Source of the DNA: Chloroflexota bacterium
Lineage (GTDB): Bacteria; Chloroflexota; Limnocylindria; Limnocylindrales; CSP1-4
NCBI GenBank assembly: GCA_005889475.1
Contig: VBGT01000078.1
Coordinates: 4,147-56,796 of the forward strand
Direction: 5' to 3'
DNA length: 52,650 bases
Part shown: piece after piece, positions 8,088-16,058 of the stretch
How the letters are laid out: the number at the start of each line of letters is the position of its first letter
Position numbering within the stretch: the stretch's first letter is position 1
Position numbers and translations under genes: made by a program
Notes under the pieces: generated by a model
What the model was told of the DNA's origin: nothing
Databases searched by the model: none
What the model saw: only the letters and a program-made list of their open reading frames with translations

Positions 8088-9014
8088 ATGACCGTCGACG
8101 CCAAGCTGGCCGCCCCGGCGGTCGTGCGGCCGGCCGAGCGCACGCGCCGCCGACAGGGCTCGGGCATCGGCCGCCAGCTGGCCCTCCAGCTCCTGTGCCT
8201 GGTGATCGGGGTGACGGTCATCTTCCCGGTGCTGTGGGTCGTCGCGATGTCAATCGATCCGCGCAACCTCCAGCGGCCGGACACGCTCTTCCCGCCCGGT
8301 GCCTCGCTGGACGCGTACGCCCGGGTCCTCGCCCGCCCGACCCAGAACCCGGTTTCTTTCCTGACCCTCGCGCTGAACAGCCTGTTCCTCGCCGTGGTCA
8401 TCACGGTGGCGAGCGTCGGCATCGGGGTGCTCGCCGCCTACGCGTTCTCGCGCATGAGCTTCCGCGGTCGGGAACCGCTGATGATCGGAATCCTGGCGGT
8501 GCTCATGCTGCCGGCGGTCGCGACCATCGCGCCGCTGTTCGTCTCGCTCAACAAGATCCAGATCGGGACGTTCAACCTGCGCAACTCGTTGGTCGGTGTC
8601 GCCATCGCGATCGTGTCGAGCCAGCTGCCGTTCGCGATCTGGAACATGAAGGGCTACCTGGACACGATTCCGAAGGAGCTCGAGGAAGCGGCAATCGTCG
8701 ATGGCGCGAGCCGGTTCCAGACGTTCGTGCGGATCATCCTGCCTCTCGCCAAGCCCGTCCTCGCGGTCACCGCCCTGTTCGCGTTCATCGCCGGCTGGAC
8801 CGAGTTCATCCTGTCGTGGATCTTCCTGACCAAGCCGGAGACGTTCACGCTCGCGATGGCGCTCAACGGCATGGTCGGCCAGTACGCGAGCAGTACCCCG
8901 TGGTCCGACTTCGCCGCGTTCGCGATCCTGTTCGCGATCCCGCCGATCTTCGCCTACGCCCTGTTGCAGCGCTATATCGTCGGGGGGCTGACCGTGGGTG
9001 GGGTCAAGGGCTGA
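8088..9014 (+). CDS. Sugar ABC transporter permease, MalG-type
   Basis: A 308-residue partner of the preceding permease. Six membrane segments are visible, starting near residue 29, and the EAA loop (EEAAIVDGASRFQTFVRIILP) lies at about 199-219. It follows the MalF-type gene by 15 bases and is probably translated from the same message. Its end overlaps the end of the convergent GH13 lipoprotein gene by 11 bases, so the two transcripts meet tail to tail with no room for a separate terminator between them. The expected substrate is an oligosaccharide such as maltodextrin, from the neighbouring enzymes. Confidence 0.93.
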   Translation: MTVDAKLAAPAVVRPAERTRRRQGSGIGRQLALQLLCLVIGVTVIFPVLWVVAMSIDPRNLQRPDTLFPPGASLDAYARVLARPTQNPVSFLTLALNSLFLAVVITVASVGIGVLAAYAFSRMSFRGREPLMIGILAVLMLPAVATIAPLFVSLNKIQIGTFNLRNSLVGVAIAIVSSQLPFAIWNMKGYLDTIPKELEEAAIVDGASRFQTFVRIILPLAKPVLAVTALFAFIAGWTEFILSWIFLTKPETFTLAMALNGMVGQYASSTPWSDFAAFAILFAIPPIFAYALLQRYIVGGLTVGGVKG

Positions 9015-10755
9015 GCGAGATCACGCTCGTGGAGCGGCCCGGGATGGTCGCCAGCGGGCGATAGTCGGCGAAGCCCCCAGACGTATCAATGTGCGGCGCC
9101 GGGATCGTGGTTGTGGCGAGCGACGGTGGGTAGATCGGCTCGGCCGCCGTGACCGCCGCGCAGAACGGGCCGTTCCGCAGCGACAAGGCCACGTCGCGCG
9201 CGGTCTCGGTACCCAGGTTCTGGATCACGATCAGGCGCTCGCCGTTCTTCTCGATGCGGAGGCTCGCGGCGACGCGCGGGCTGGAGGCCTCGAGCGGCAG
9301 CAGCGGAGCCGTCGCAAGCGCCGGGTGCGCCGTGCGGAGGCGGATCAGATCACGATAGGTCGACCGCAGCGACGTGGGATCAGCTCCTTCCGTCGCCGCA
9401 TTCGTGGTGTCGGCGCCTGCCGCGAAAGGTTCCCACGACGTGCCGCCGGTGAACCCGTGACTGGGGTCGGTCGCGGTCCACGGGTAGGGCGTCCGGATCT
9501 GCTCGTCCGGCTTGTCGCCGACCATGCCGAGCTCCTCGCCGTAGTAGATGAACGGCGTCCCCGCCGTGGTCAGGAGGGCGCCCGCCGACGTGGCCGCCGC
9601 TGAGGCGTCGCCGCGCAGCTGGGTCATGATCCGTGGCTGGTCGTGGTTCGACAGGAAGGTGCCCGCGCCGCCGCCCGAATACGCCTTCTGGATGCTTCCC
9701 TCCGAATACAGAAGCGAGCCGGCGTCGCCATGGGTCACGGCATTGGCGATGGCTGGTCCGATCTCGAAGTCGAAGGTCATGTCGAGCGACCCGTCCGTCA
9801 CGTAGCTCGCCGACGTGAGCTCCGCATCGTCGACCTCGCCGAGCACCAGCTCGTCGGCTCGCTGGCCGTGAATGTCGTTCCGGAACGCCGCGAGCCAGGC
9901 CCGAGTCTCCGGCGTGTTGAGCTGCCCATCCGGGCCATCCTCGATCAGGTGCCGCGCGGCGTCGATCCGGAACCCGTCGACGCCCAGGTCGGTCCAGTAC
10001 GCAGCCGCCTGCTCGAGTGCCGCGGTGACCGCCGTGTTGCGCAGGTTCAGGTCGGGCATTGCGCCGGAGAACAAGCCGTAGTAGAAGCCGGCCTTCGACG
10101 CGTGCCACGGGTTCCCGGCGCCGATCGGATTGGGCCAGCCTGGGTCCGCTGCCGACCAGATGTACCAGTCGTGGTGGGGTCCGCCAGCGGCCGCGTCGAC
10201 GAACCAGGGGTTCTGGTCGGAGCTGTGGTTAGCCTCGAAGTCCAGCACCACCTTGATGCCTCGGGCGTGGGCGTCATCGACGAGGCGCCGGAACGCCTGC
10301 ACATCGCCGTAGTCCGGCTCGATCGCGCTGTAGTCGACGACGTCGTACCCGTGGTAGCTGGGTGTTGGCGCGATCGGCATCAGCCAGAGGCCCGTGACGC
10401 CGAGGTCGTCGGTGGTCGCCTCGTCACCGTCGTTCAGGTCGTCGAGATGCGCCCTGAGCCCCTTGAGGTCACCGATGCCGTCGCCATTCGAGTCGGCGAA
10501 GCTCCGGACGAACACCTCGTAGAACACTGCGGTCTGCCACCACGTCCGCGTCGCCGGGGTGGGGGTCCCGCTTGGGCAAGCAGGCGGCGACGTCGACCCC
10601 GCCGGCGCGGGGCTGCCCGACGGTGTCAAGGCGGGACTGCACCCGCCAACCATGAGCGCCGCGCCGATCACCATCGTCGCCAGCGACGAAAGGCGGCCAC
10701 GCGGGCCGGCGTGGCATGCGAGGATCGGCATCGGCGCCAGTATTGCTCCCCGCAC
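9004..10755 (-). CDS. GH13 alpha-amylase-family lipoprotein
   Basis: A 583-residue exported glycoside hydrolase. The N-terminus has a signal peptide ending in a lipobox (LMVGGC, lipid cysteine at residue 39 of the longest frame), then a Ser/Pro/Thr linker. The GH13 barrel starts near residue 72 (WWQTAVFYEVFVRSFADSNG). Catalytic residues are visible: nucleophile D265 (GFRIDAARH), acid/base E307 (VLGEVDD) and D372 (SNHDQPR). The C-terminal ~100 residues form a small beta domain. Start codons at 10755, 10731 and 10674 are all possible; a shorter one would leave more promoter space against the divergent gene at 10790. It probably degrades alpha-glucans at the cell surface for the adjacent transporter. 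Exact specificity (alpha-amylase versus alpha-glucosidase) cannot be read here. Confidence 0.92.
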   Translation of the reverse strand: MRGAILAPMPILACHAGPRGRLSSLATMVIGAALMVGGCSPALTPSGSPAPAGSTSPPACPSGTPTPATRTWWQTAVFYEVFVRSFADSNGDGIGDLKGLRAHLDDLNDGDEATTDDLGVTGLWLMPIAPTPSYHGYDVVDYSAIEPDYGDVQAFRRLVDDAHARGIKVVLDFEANHSSDQNPWFVDAAAGGPHHDWYIWSAADPGWPNPIGAGNPWHASKAGFYYGLFSGAMPDLNLRNTAVTAALEQAAAYWTDLGVDGFRIDAARHLIEDGPDGQLNTPETRAWLAAFRNDIHGQRADELVLGEVDDAELTSASYVTDGSLDMTFDFEIGPAIANAVTHGDAGSLLYSEGSIQKAYSGGGAGTFLSNHDQPRIMTQLRGDASAAATSAGALLTTAGTPFIYYGEELGMVGDKPDEQIRTPYPWTATDPSHGFTGGTSWEPFAAGADTTNAATEGADPTSLRSTYRDLIRLRTAHPALATAPLLPLEASSPRVAASLRIEKNGERLIVIQNLGTETARDVALSLRNGPFCAAVTAAEPIYPPSLATTTIPAPHIDTSGGFADYRPLATIPGRSTSVISLSP

Positions 10756-10789
10756 CGCCGGTTCGACGCTCCCGAGGAGTCAGCAACAC

Positions 10790-12334
10790 ATGCCGGACAC
10801 GCCCGCATGGGTCCGCGACGCGGTCTTCTACCAGATCTTCCCCGACCGTTTCGCGGCGAGCGAACGTGTTCCCAAGCCCGGCGCGCTGGAGCCGTGGGAT
10901 GCGCCACCGACGAACCATGGGTTCAAGGGCGGCGACCTCTTGGGCATCGTCGAGCACCTCGACCACATCGCCTCGCTCGGCGTCAACGCGCTGTACCTGA
11001 CGCCGGTCTTCCAGTCGGCCTCCAACCATCGCTACCACACGTACGACTACCTGGCGGTCGACCCGCTGCTTGGCGGGGATGGGGCGCTGCGCGAGCTGCT
11101 CGACACCGCCCACGCCGTTGGGATGCGGGTGATCCTCGACGGCGTCTTCAACCACACCGGGCGCGGCTTCTGGCCGTTCCACCACGTCCTCGAGACCGGC
11201 GGCGGCTCGCCATACCGGAACTGGTTCCACTACGACGAGGAGGCGCTGGAGCGGGGCCGGCCGATCGACGCCTACCCGTTGGCCCGGCAGCGCTTGGGCG
11301 TCGCCCACGATGAGCCCGTCCTGAGCGCAGTCGAGGGCCAGGGACAGATGTCCCGCGCGCGGCTCGGCTACGAGGCGTGGTGGGGCATGCCCGCGTTGCC
11401 GAAGCTCAATGTCGCCGAGACGGCCGTGCGCGAGTACCTGTGGAACGTGGCCGAGCACTGGCTCCGCTTCGGCATCGACGGCTGGCGGCTCGACGTGCCG
11501 GCGGAGATCGACGATCGCTCGTTCTGGCAGGAGTTCCGGCGCCGCTGCAGGGCGGTCAATCCAGAGGCATACCTCGTGGGCGAGATCTGGCACGTCGCCC
11601 CGGACTGGGTCAGCGGCGACCGCTTCGACGCACTGATGAACTATCCGCTGGCCGAGGCGATCATCGGCTTCGTGGGCGGCCGCTCCCTCAACGAGCCGCT
11701 GCTCCGCTCGCACCACGAATACGCGCGCGTGACCCGCCTGGACGGACCTGCCTTCGCGGCCCACCTCGGCGAGCTCCTCTCCGACTACGACCCGGGCACA
11801 ACCGCGGCGCAGCTGAACCTGCTCGGGAGCCACGACACGCCGCGCGTCCTCTCGCTGCTCGGCGGCGACGTCGAGGCGATGGAGCTGGCCGTGCTGCTGC
11901 AGGGCACGCTGCCCGGGGCGCCGTGCGTGTACTACGGCGACGAGGTCGGGGTCAGCGGCGGCAAGGACCCGGAGTCGCGCCGGGCCTTCCCGTGGGATCC
12001 GGGGCATTGGCAGTCGGACCTGCTCGAGACGACACGCGCCACGTTCGGCCTGCGTCGCGCCGAGGCTGCCCTGCGCTCCGACGGCGTGACGCTCCTGTCA
12101 TCCGCCGCCGAAGCGCTCGCGTTCGAACGTCGCGACGGCGATGGCCGGCTGGCCGTGGCGGTGAACGCCGGCGAGGCGGTCGCCTCGCTCGCCCTCGGCG
12201 GGACCGATCGAGCCCCCGCCGTGCTCCTCGCGACCGGTCGGGCCCGCGAAATGGCGCCTTCCGTGACGTCCACGGACGGGAGCGTCACGATCGAGCTGCC
12301 GCCACGTTCCGGCGCCGTCGTCCGCCTCGCCTGA
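10790..12334 (+). CDS. Cytoplasmic GH13 cyclomaltodextrinase / neopullulanase-like enzyme
   Basis: A 514-residue GH13 enzyme without a signal peptide, so probably cytoplasmic. It has VFYQIFPDRF at residues 12-21, SNHRYHTYDY at 78-87 (the NHKYDTxDY signature of cyclomaltodextrinase and neopullulanase), nucleophile D235, acid/base E265 and D349. The N-terminal CBM34-like domain common in this family is missing, since the barrel starts at once. ATG 10790 is supported by GAGGAG upstream. Residues 176-184 (PVLSAVEGQ) are unusual: they come from a short repeat-like insertion between the AYPLARQ and GYEAWWGMPALPKLN blocks that normally sit close together. The enzyme would hydrolyse imported maltodextrins or cyclodextrins. 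It is divergent from the exported amylase. Confidence 0.9.
   Translation: MPDTPAWVRDAVFYQIFPDRFAASERVPKPGALEPWDAPPTNHGFKGGDLLGIVEHLDHIASLGVNALYLTPVFQSASNHRYHTYDYLAVDPLLGGDGALRELLDTAHAVGMRVILDGVFNHTGRGFWPFHHVLETGGGSPYRNWFHYDEEALERGRPIDAYPLARQRLGVAHDEPVLSAVEGQGQMSRARLGYEAWWGMPALPKLNVAETAVREYLWNVAEHWLRFGIDGWRLDVPAEIDDRSFWQEFRRRCRAVNPEAYLVGEIWHVAPDWVSGDRFDALMNYPLAEAIIGFVGGRSLNEPLLRSHHEYARVTRLDGPAFAAHLGELLSDYDPGTTAAQLNLLGSHDTPRVLSLLGGDVEAMELAVLLQGTLPGAPCVYYGDEVGVSGGKDPESRRAFPWDPGHWQSDLLETTRATFGLRRAEAALRSDGVTLLSSAAEALAFERRDGDGRLAVAVNAGEAVASLALGGTDRAPAVLLATGRAREMAPSVTSTDGSVTIELPPRSGAVVRLA
11315..11337 (+). repeat. Short repeat-like insertion inside the GH13 gene
   Basis: The segment beginning CCCGTCCTGAGCGCAG is an imperfect inverted repeat resembling the dispersed short elements that yield PVLSAVEG or LSLSKG peptides in many Chloroflexota and other environmental genomes. 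It is in frame and adds about nine residues between conserved blocks. The match to that class is from memory; I see no second copy in this window. Confidence 0.55.
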
Positions 12335-12406
12335 GGCGGGATCGGCGCCGGCCTCCGCGCCTTCGCCGAGGGCCCGGCGGGTCCGGCCGAAGCGGGTGCC
12401 CCTCCT

Positions 12407-12412
12407 TATACT
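12407..12412 (+). promoter_or_regulatory. TATACT -10 box, probable leaderless start
   Basis: TATACT matches five of six positions of the -10 consensus and lies six bases before the GTG at 12419, so transcription would begin at or next to the start codon. No Shine-Dalgarno sequence precedes this GTG and no good -35 is visible. Confidence 0.55.
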
Positions 12413-12418
12413 CCCGCG

Positions 12419-13027
12419 GTGTCAGACCTCCCGGTGTCGCTGCCGCGCGAGCTCGAGAGCGCGTTCGTTGCTGCCCTCGATCGCGCCGGCAAGCTCGTCG
12501 CCACCCTCGATGCCCTGGGCCCCATCGCCGATCGTGACGTCCTCGTCGTCGATGCGTTCGGTGGCCCCGTCGTGACCGGCATGGCCGCCGCGGGCGCGCG
12601 GCTGACCACGGTCGCGCCGGAGGTGCCATTCCGGCTCGGCGCGGATGACGGCTCGGCGGACGTCGTCGTCGGCCTTTGGTCGACCTTCCGAGGCGTCGAC
12701 CAGGCCGAGGTGGCCGAGGTGGACCGGGTGCTGCGCCCAGGCGGGCGGCACCTCGCCGTGCACGACTATGGCCGCGATGACGTCTCGCGCCTGCACGTCG
12801 AATCGGAGCGTCCCGAGTACGGCGCGTGGAGCCAGCGGGCCGGGCCGTTCCTGTCCGGCGGGTTCAAGGTGCGGGTCGTCCACTGCTTCTGGGAGTTCGA
12901 GTCGCTCGAGGCGACGACCCGCTTCCTCAGCGCCGCCTTCGGCGCCGCGGGCGCCGCGGTGGCGGCCTCGCTGAAGCGGCCGCGCCTGTCCTGGAACGTC
13001 GCCGTCTACCATCGCTCGCGACCGTGA
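12419..13027 (+). CDS. Methyltransferase-fold protein, unknown substrate
   Basis: A 202-residue protein with a class I SAM-dependent methyltransferase layout: a first strand and glycine loop (VLVVDAFGGPVVTGMAAAGA) at about residues 40-60, a DVVVGLWSTF acidic strand near 77-86, and the VLRPGGRHLAVHDYG block at about 101-115 that is typical of Methyltransf_11 proteins. The glycine motif is weaker than usual, so SAM binding is uncertain. The start is GTG at 12419, supported by the TATACT box six bases upstream. Its stop overlaps the next start (GTGA), so it is coupled to the small membrane protein that follows. I cannot name a substrate. Confidence 0.7.
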   Translation: MSDLPVSLPRELESAFVAALDRAGKLVATLDALGPIADRDVLVVDAFGGPVVTGMAAAGARLTTVAPEVPFRLGADDGSADVVVGLWSTFRGVDQAEVAEVDRVLRPGGRHLAVHDYGRDDVSRLHVESERPEYGAWSQRAGPFLSGGFKVRVVHCFWEFESLEATTRFLSAAFGAAGAAVAASLKRPRLSWNVAVYHRSRP

Positions 13028-13446
13028 TCGATCGACCCGCTCCAGCCCAGGGGCCGGCCCCGCCGCCACCCGTGCAGACGCCACCTGCGCAGCCGCCATC
13101 CGCGCAGACGCCACCTGCGCGACGGGGTCGCTACCTCGGGCCGTTGAGGATCACCCCCGCCGTCGTCCTCGTGGCGGTCGCGATCGTCGGCTCGGTTGCG
13201 TTCATCCTGTACGTCGTCTTCCGTGTCGAAGACGAGCAGATCCCGCTCCTCGGAGCCGGCTTCGGGGTCCTGGGCGCGTCCTTCGCCACGATCGCCATCG
13301 GCTCGCTCGTCGAGATGTGGCGCGCCGCTTCGCGGGCTCGCACCGGGCGGGCGTTCACCCTCGCGATCGTCGGCGGCATCGCGGGGCTCGTCGCGATCGG
13401 CTGCTTCACGTTCACGGCGCTCTCGACCCTGGTTTGGAGGTCCTGA
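13024..13446 (+). CDS. Small proline-rich membrane protein
   Basis: A 140-residue protein starting at GTG 13024, which overlaps the preceding stop. Residues 5-33 are rich in Pro, Gln and Ala and contain the near-repeat PPAQPPSAQTPPAR, probably a cytoplasmic tail. Three membrane segments follow, at about 46-66, 76-95 and 112-134. No family is recognised. Coupling to the methyltransferase-fold gene suggests a shared role, but nothing in the sequence says what it is. An upstream in-frame ATG at 12826 lies deep inside the previous gene and is rejected. Confidence 0.7.
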   Translation: MIDRPAPAQGPAPPPPVQTPPAQPPSAQTPPARRGRYLGPLRITPAVVLVAVAIVGSVAFILYVVFRVEDEQIPLLGAGFGVLGASFATIAIGSLVEMWRAASRARTGRAFTLAIVGGIAGLVAIGCFTFTALSTLVWRS

Positions 13447-13487
13447 GGATCGAGCGCGGCCCGGCCCGCACCAGCCGAGCGAGGGAG

Positions 13488-13561
13488 TGCCCCCAAGGGG
13501 ATTCGAACCCCTGATCTCCACCTTGAAAGGGTGGCGTCCTGGGCCTCTAGACGATGGGGGC
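13488..13561 (-). tRNA. tRNA-Glu (anticodon TTC)
   Basis: The minus strand folds as a tRNA: a 7-bp acceptor stem (GCCCCCA / TGGGGGC), a D arm close to the E. coli tRNA-Glu pattern (GTCTAGAGGCCCAGGAC), anticodon stem CCACC/GGTGG with loop CTTTCAA giving anticodon TTC, and a T arm AGGGG-TTCGAAT-CCCCT. The discriminator is A. The 3' CCA is not encoded (the following bases are CTC), so it must be added after transcription. A TACACT -10 candidate lies at 13576-13581, about 14 bases upstream of the 5' end. Confidence 0.97.
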
Positions 13562-13655
13562 CTGAGAGCCGGCCGAGTGTATCGCGCCGCTGATCCGGGC
13601 CCGTCGCCTGCCGCGTCTCAGCCGGCCGCGATCCGCGGCGATACCATCGCCCACG

Positions 13656-14027
13656 ATGAGCTCGCTCGACTACCTCGGCATCCACATCCCGACGATCATC
13701 GAGGACAACGTCTCGATCCGGTGCGACGGTTGCCTCGAGGTCATCGACGGCACGCCGTGGCGGCTGAACATCCTCGACATCGTGGCGGCGGAGACGCCGG
13801 TGTCGTGGGCGGAGCGGCCGCCGATCAACCCGGGCCCGTTCGAGTTCCACGGCGACGGCAGCCACGTCCGGGCGTGGATGCGGGCCCGCGGCTACCTGTT
13901 CTGCCGGAAGGGCGAAGTTCGCGAGATCATGCGCCCGATCCCCATCCCCGGGCCCGAGGGCGCAGCGCTCCGCTATGGGCTATGCGATGGCCTGCACCGC
14001 GACGACCACGAGCTCATGCCCGCCTGA
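13656..14027 (+). CDS. Small cysteine-containing protein, unknown function
   Basis: A 123-residue soluble protein. A CxxC pair at about residues 23-26 (RCDGC), a single cysteine in YLFCRKGE at about 83 and another in YGLCDG at about 109 could bind zinc or another metal; no known zinc-finger family fits. The start is ATG 13656. A TACCAT box ends eight bases before it and there is no clear Shine-Dalgarno sequence, so it may be near-leaderless. It stands between tRNA-Glu (opposite strand) and a multi-TM gene 59 bases downstream. I do not recognise the family. Confidence 0.65.
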   Translation: MSSLDYLGIHIPTIIEDNVSIRCDGCLEVIDGTPWRLNILDIVAAETPVSWAERPPINPGPFEFHGDGSHVRAWMRARGYLFCRKGEVREIMRPIPIPGPEGAALRYGLCDGLHRDDHELMPA

Positions 14028-14086
14028 CACTCTGACCCGCCATTGCCGGATCCTGCCGGATCGGCGCAACTGAAGGACGACCACCG

Positions 14087-15133
14087 ATGTCCGCGACGCT
14101 GCCCGCCCTGACCGCGACCCTCGCTCTCGTGATGGCGATCGCGCTGATCGACCAGTGGCGCCTGCGGCGCCAGCCGTTCCAGCTCGTGTGGGCGCTCGGC
14201 ATGGCCTTCTACGGCATCGCCGCCGGGTGCGAGGCCATCGCCGCGGCGGCCGGCTGGAACGAGGTGCTGTACCGGACGTGGTACCTGACCGGGGCCGTTC
14301 TGACGGCGGGCTGGCTCGGGCTCGGCACGATCGTCCTCCTGGCTCGGACCCGCTTCGGCTACGCCGTCGCGGTGAGCATCTTCCTGGCCGGGCTATTCAC
14401 CCTCCTGACCCAGGCGAAGTACCACTACGAAGGCGCCGGCAGCACCCCGATCGTGTACTTCATCGGGGCCGGCCTGCTGGCGTTGGCGATCGCCGTCGAG
14501 ACGTACTTCCAGAACGAGCGTTGGCCGCTCTTCGCCGCGATCGGCGTGGTCGGGGCAAGCATCCTCGCCTTGGCGCTGACAGTCACCGCGACGCTCGCGG
14601 CCCCGGGGTTCCAGGTCGATCCGGTGACGGGCCAGCCGGTGGCCGACCTGTTCCCCGGCTCGCTGCGCCTGCTCACGCCGTTCCTCAACATCACCGGCGG
14701 CTTCGCGCTCGCGTTCGGAGCGCTGTTCTCGGCCTACATGTTCATGCCCAAGAGGCGGGTCCTGCCGTACTCGATCGACCCCAACCAGCCAGGCGACCAC
14801 TTCCTGTTCAACCTGTTCATCGCCCCGGTCGCGCTCACCGTCAACTTCGTGGCGTCGCTGCCGGGCGCCATTCGCGAGCTCGTCCGGGGCCGGCTGCACA
14901 GCCGCGTGCCGGCGACGCTGCTCATCGCGATCGGCGGGTTCGTGGCCTCGGCCGGCGACACGCTCAACCGCTTCGGCGTCACCGGCCCGTTCGCGGTCGC
15001 AAAGTTCCTCGCGGTGGTGTTCCTGCTGGCCGGCTTCCTGGTCTCGATCGAGGCATTCCGCGAGTTCCGGATTCCGTTCACCTCGGTCCGCCTCGGCGGC
15101 GCACGGCGGGAGGTCGGGGCCCAGCCGAGCTGA
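14087..15133 (+). CDS. Multi-TM membrane protein, unknown function
   Basis: A 348-residue integral membrane protein with about eight or nine hydrophobic segments (near residues 2-22, 29-50, 65-87, 91-109, 122-140, 147-170, 205-230, 245-265, 278-297 and 307-328), and charged loops between them. No transporter or enzyme motif is visible. ATG 14087 follows GAAGGACG. The alpha/beta hydrolase gene starts 41 bases after it on the same strand, so the two may form a pair. I do not recognise the family; similar sequences would be expected mainly in uncultured Chloroflexota, but this was not checked. Confidence 0.75.
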   Translation: MSATLPALTATLALVMAIALIDQWRLRRQPFQLVWALGMAFYGIAAGCEAIAAAAGWNEVLYRTWYLTGAVLTAGWLGLGTIVLLARTRFGYAVAVSIFLAGLFTLLTQAKYHYEGAGSTPIVYFIGAGLLALAIAVETYFQNERWPLFAAIGVVGASILALALTVTATLAAPGFQVDPVTGQPVADLFPGSLRLLTPFLNITGGFALAFGALFSAYMFMPKRRVLPYSIDPNQPGDHFLFNLFIAPVALTVNFVASLPGAIRELVRGRLHSRVPATLLIAIGGFVASAGDTLNRFGVTGPFAVAKFLAVVFLLAGFLVSIEAFREFRIPFTSVRLGGARREVGAQPS

Positions 15134-15174
15134 GCCGCCGGCGAGCGCCGGCGTCGAGGCGAGGCACCCCGGCG

Positions 15175-15963
15175 ATGCCCACCGCGGGAGCCGAAACGGG
15201 CGAGGCCGTCGCCGGGGAAGCCGCCACCTGGGAGGTCGTCGGGCCGCCCGACGCACCGCCGATCGTGTTCGTGCATGGCGCGCTCATGGGCAGGTCGGTG
15301 TGGCGGCCGCAGATCGACGCACTTGCCGACCGGTACCGGTGCATCTCGGTCGACCTGCCCGGACACGGAACGCAGCGGGAGCGCGCGTTCGAGGTCGATG
15401 ACGCCATTGCCGGCGTCGTCCGGGCGATCGACGAGGCCGCGGATGGGCGGACGGTTCTCGTCGGCCTGTCGCTGGGCGGCTACGTCGCGATGGCTCTGGC
15501 GGGGCGACACCCGGAGCGCGTCCGCGGCCTGGTCATCGCGGGCGCCACGCGGGAGCCGACGGGCGCGAACCACCTCGCGTTCCTGCTCTACGCGGGAATG
15601 CTCCGGCTGGCCCCCGAGTCAGCGGTGCGGGCCGTGGCACTCGCCTGGTTCCGGCGTCGCTACGGTCCCGTCCTCGGCGCTGCCATCACGGCCGGCGGCC
15701 ACTTCGCCCGGGGCGGCAGCCAGGCGGTGCGCCGGATCGCTGGCCGCCCGTTCCGGGATCGCCTCCTTGCCTATGGCGGCCCGATCCTGGTCATCAACGG
15801 CACGCTCGACCTCGTCTTCCGGATCGGGGCGGGCCGCTTCCTGGCAGGCGTGCCGGGCGTGACCCACCGGGTCATCCCGCGCGCCGGCCACCTCTCGAAC
15901 GTCGACCGGCCGGAGGTGTTCACCGGCCTCATCGAGGAGTTCATCGGCTCGCTGGCAGCGTAG
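15175..15963 (+). CDS. Alpha/beta-fold hydrolase
   Basis: A 262-residue hydrolase. The oxyanion-hole motif HGALMG is at about residue 34-39, the nucleophile elbow GLSLGG at about 98-103 with the serine at 100, an acidic residue in NGTLD at about 207, and the catalytic histidine in AGHLSN at about 237. This is the full catalytic triad of the abhydrolase family. I start at ATG 15175; the frame is open far upstream, but that part is antisense-like sequence overlapping the membrane gene. A cap region (about 130-190) differs from well-known esterases. The substrate is unknown; it may act with the preceding membrane protein. Confidence 0.85.
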   Translation: MPTAGAETGEAVAGEAATWEVVGPPDAPPIVFVHGALMGRSVWRPQIDALADRYRCISVDLPGHGTQRERAFEVDDAIAGVVRAIDEAADGRTVLVGLSLGGYVAMALAGRHPERVRGLVIAGATREPTGANHLAFLLYAGMLRLAPESAVRAVALAWFRRRYGPVLGAAITAGGHFARGGSQAVRRIAGRPFRDRLLAYGGPILVINGTLDLVFRIGAGRFLAGVPGVTHRVIPRAGHLSNVDRPEVFTGLIEEFIGSLAA

Positions 15964-16058
15964 TCGCGGGGCTTCCCGCATCCGGGCCGGGCGGAAGCCC
16001 GGTGCTATCCTCCCCGCGGGCCAACCACGCTCCGGCCCGCCCCCGCACGTGAGGTTCG

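Noticed and set aside
9643-11313. A 556-codon plus-strand frame across the amylase lipoprotein
   Set aside because: Antisense to a GH13 gene with intact catalytic residues; no ribosome site and no homologous blocks.
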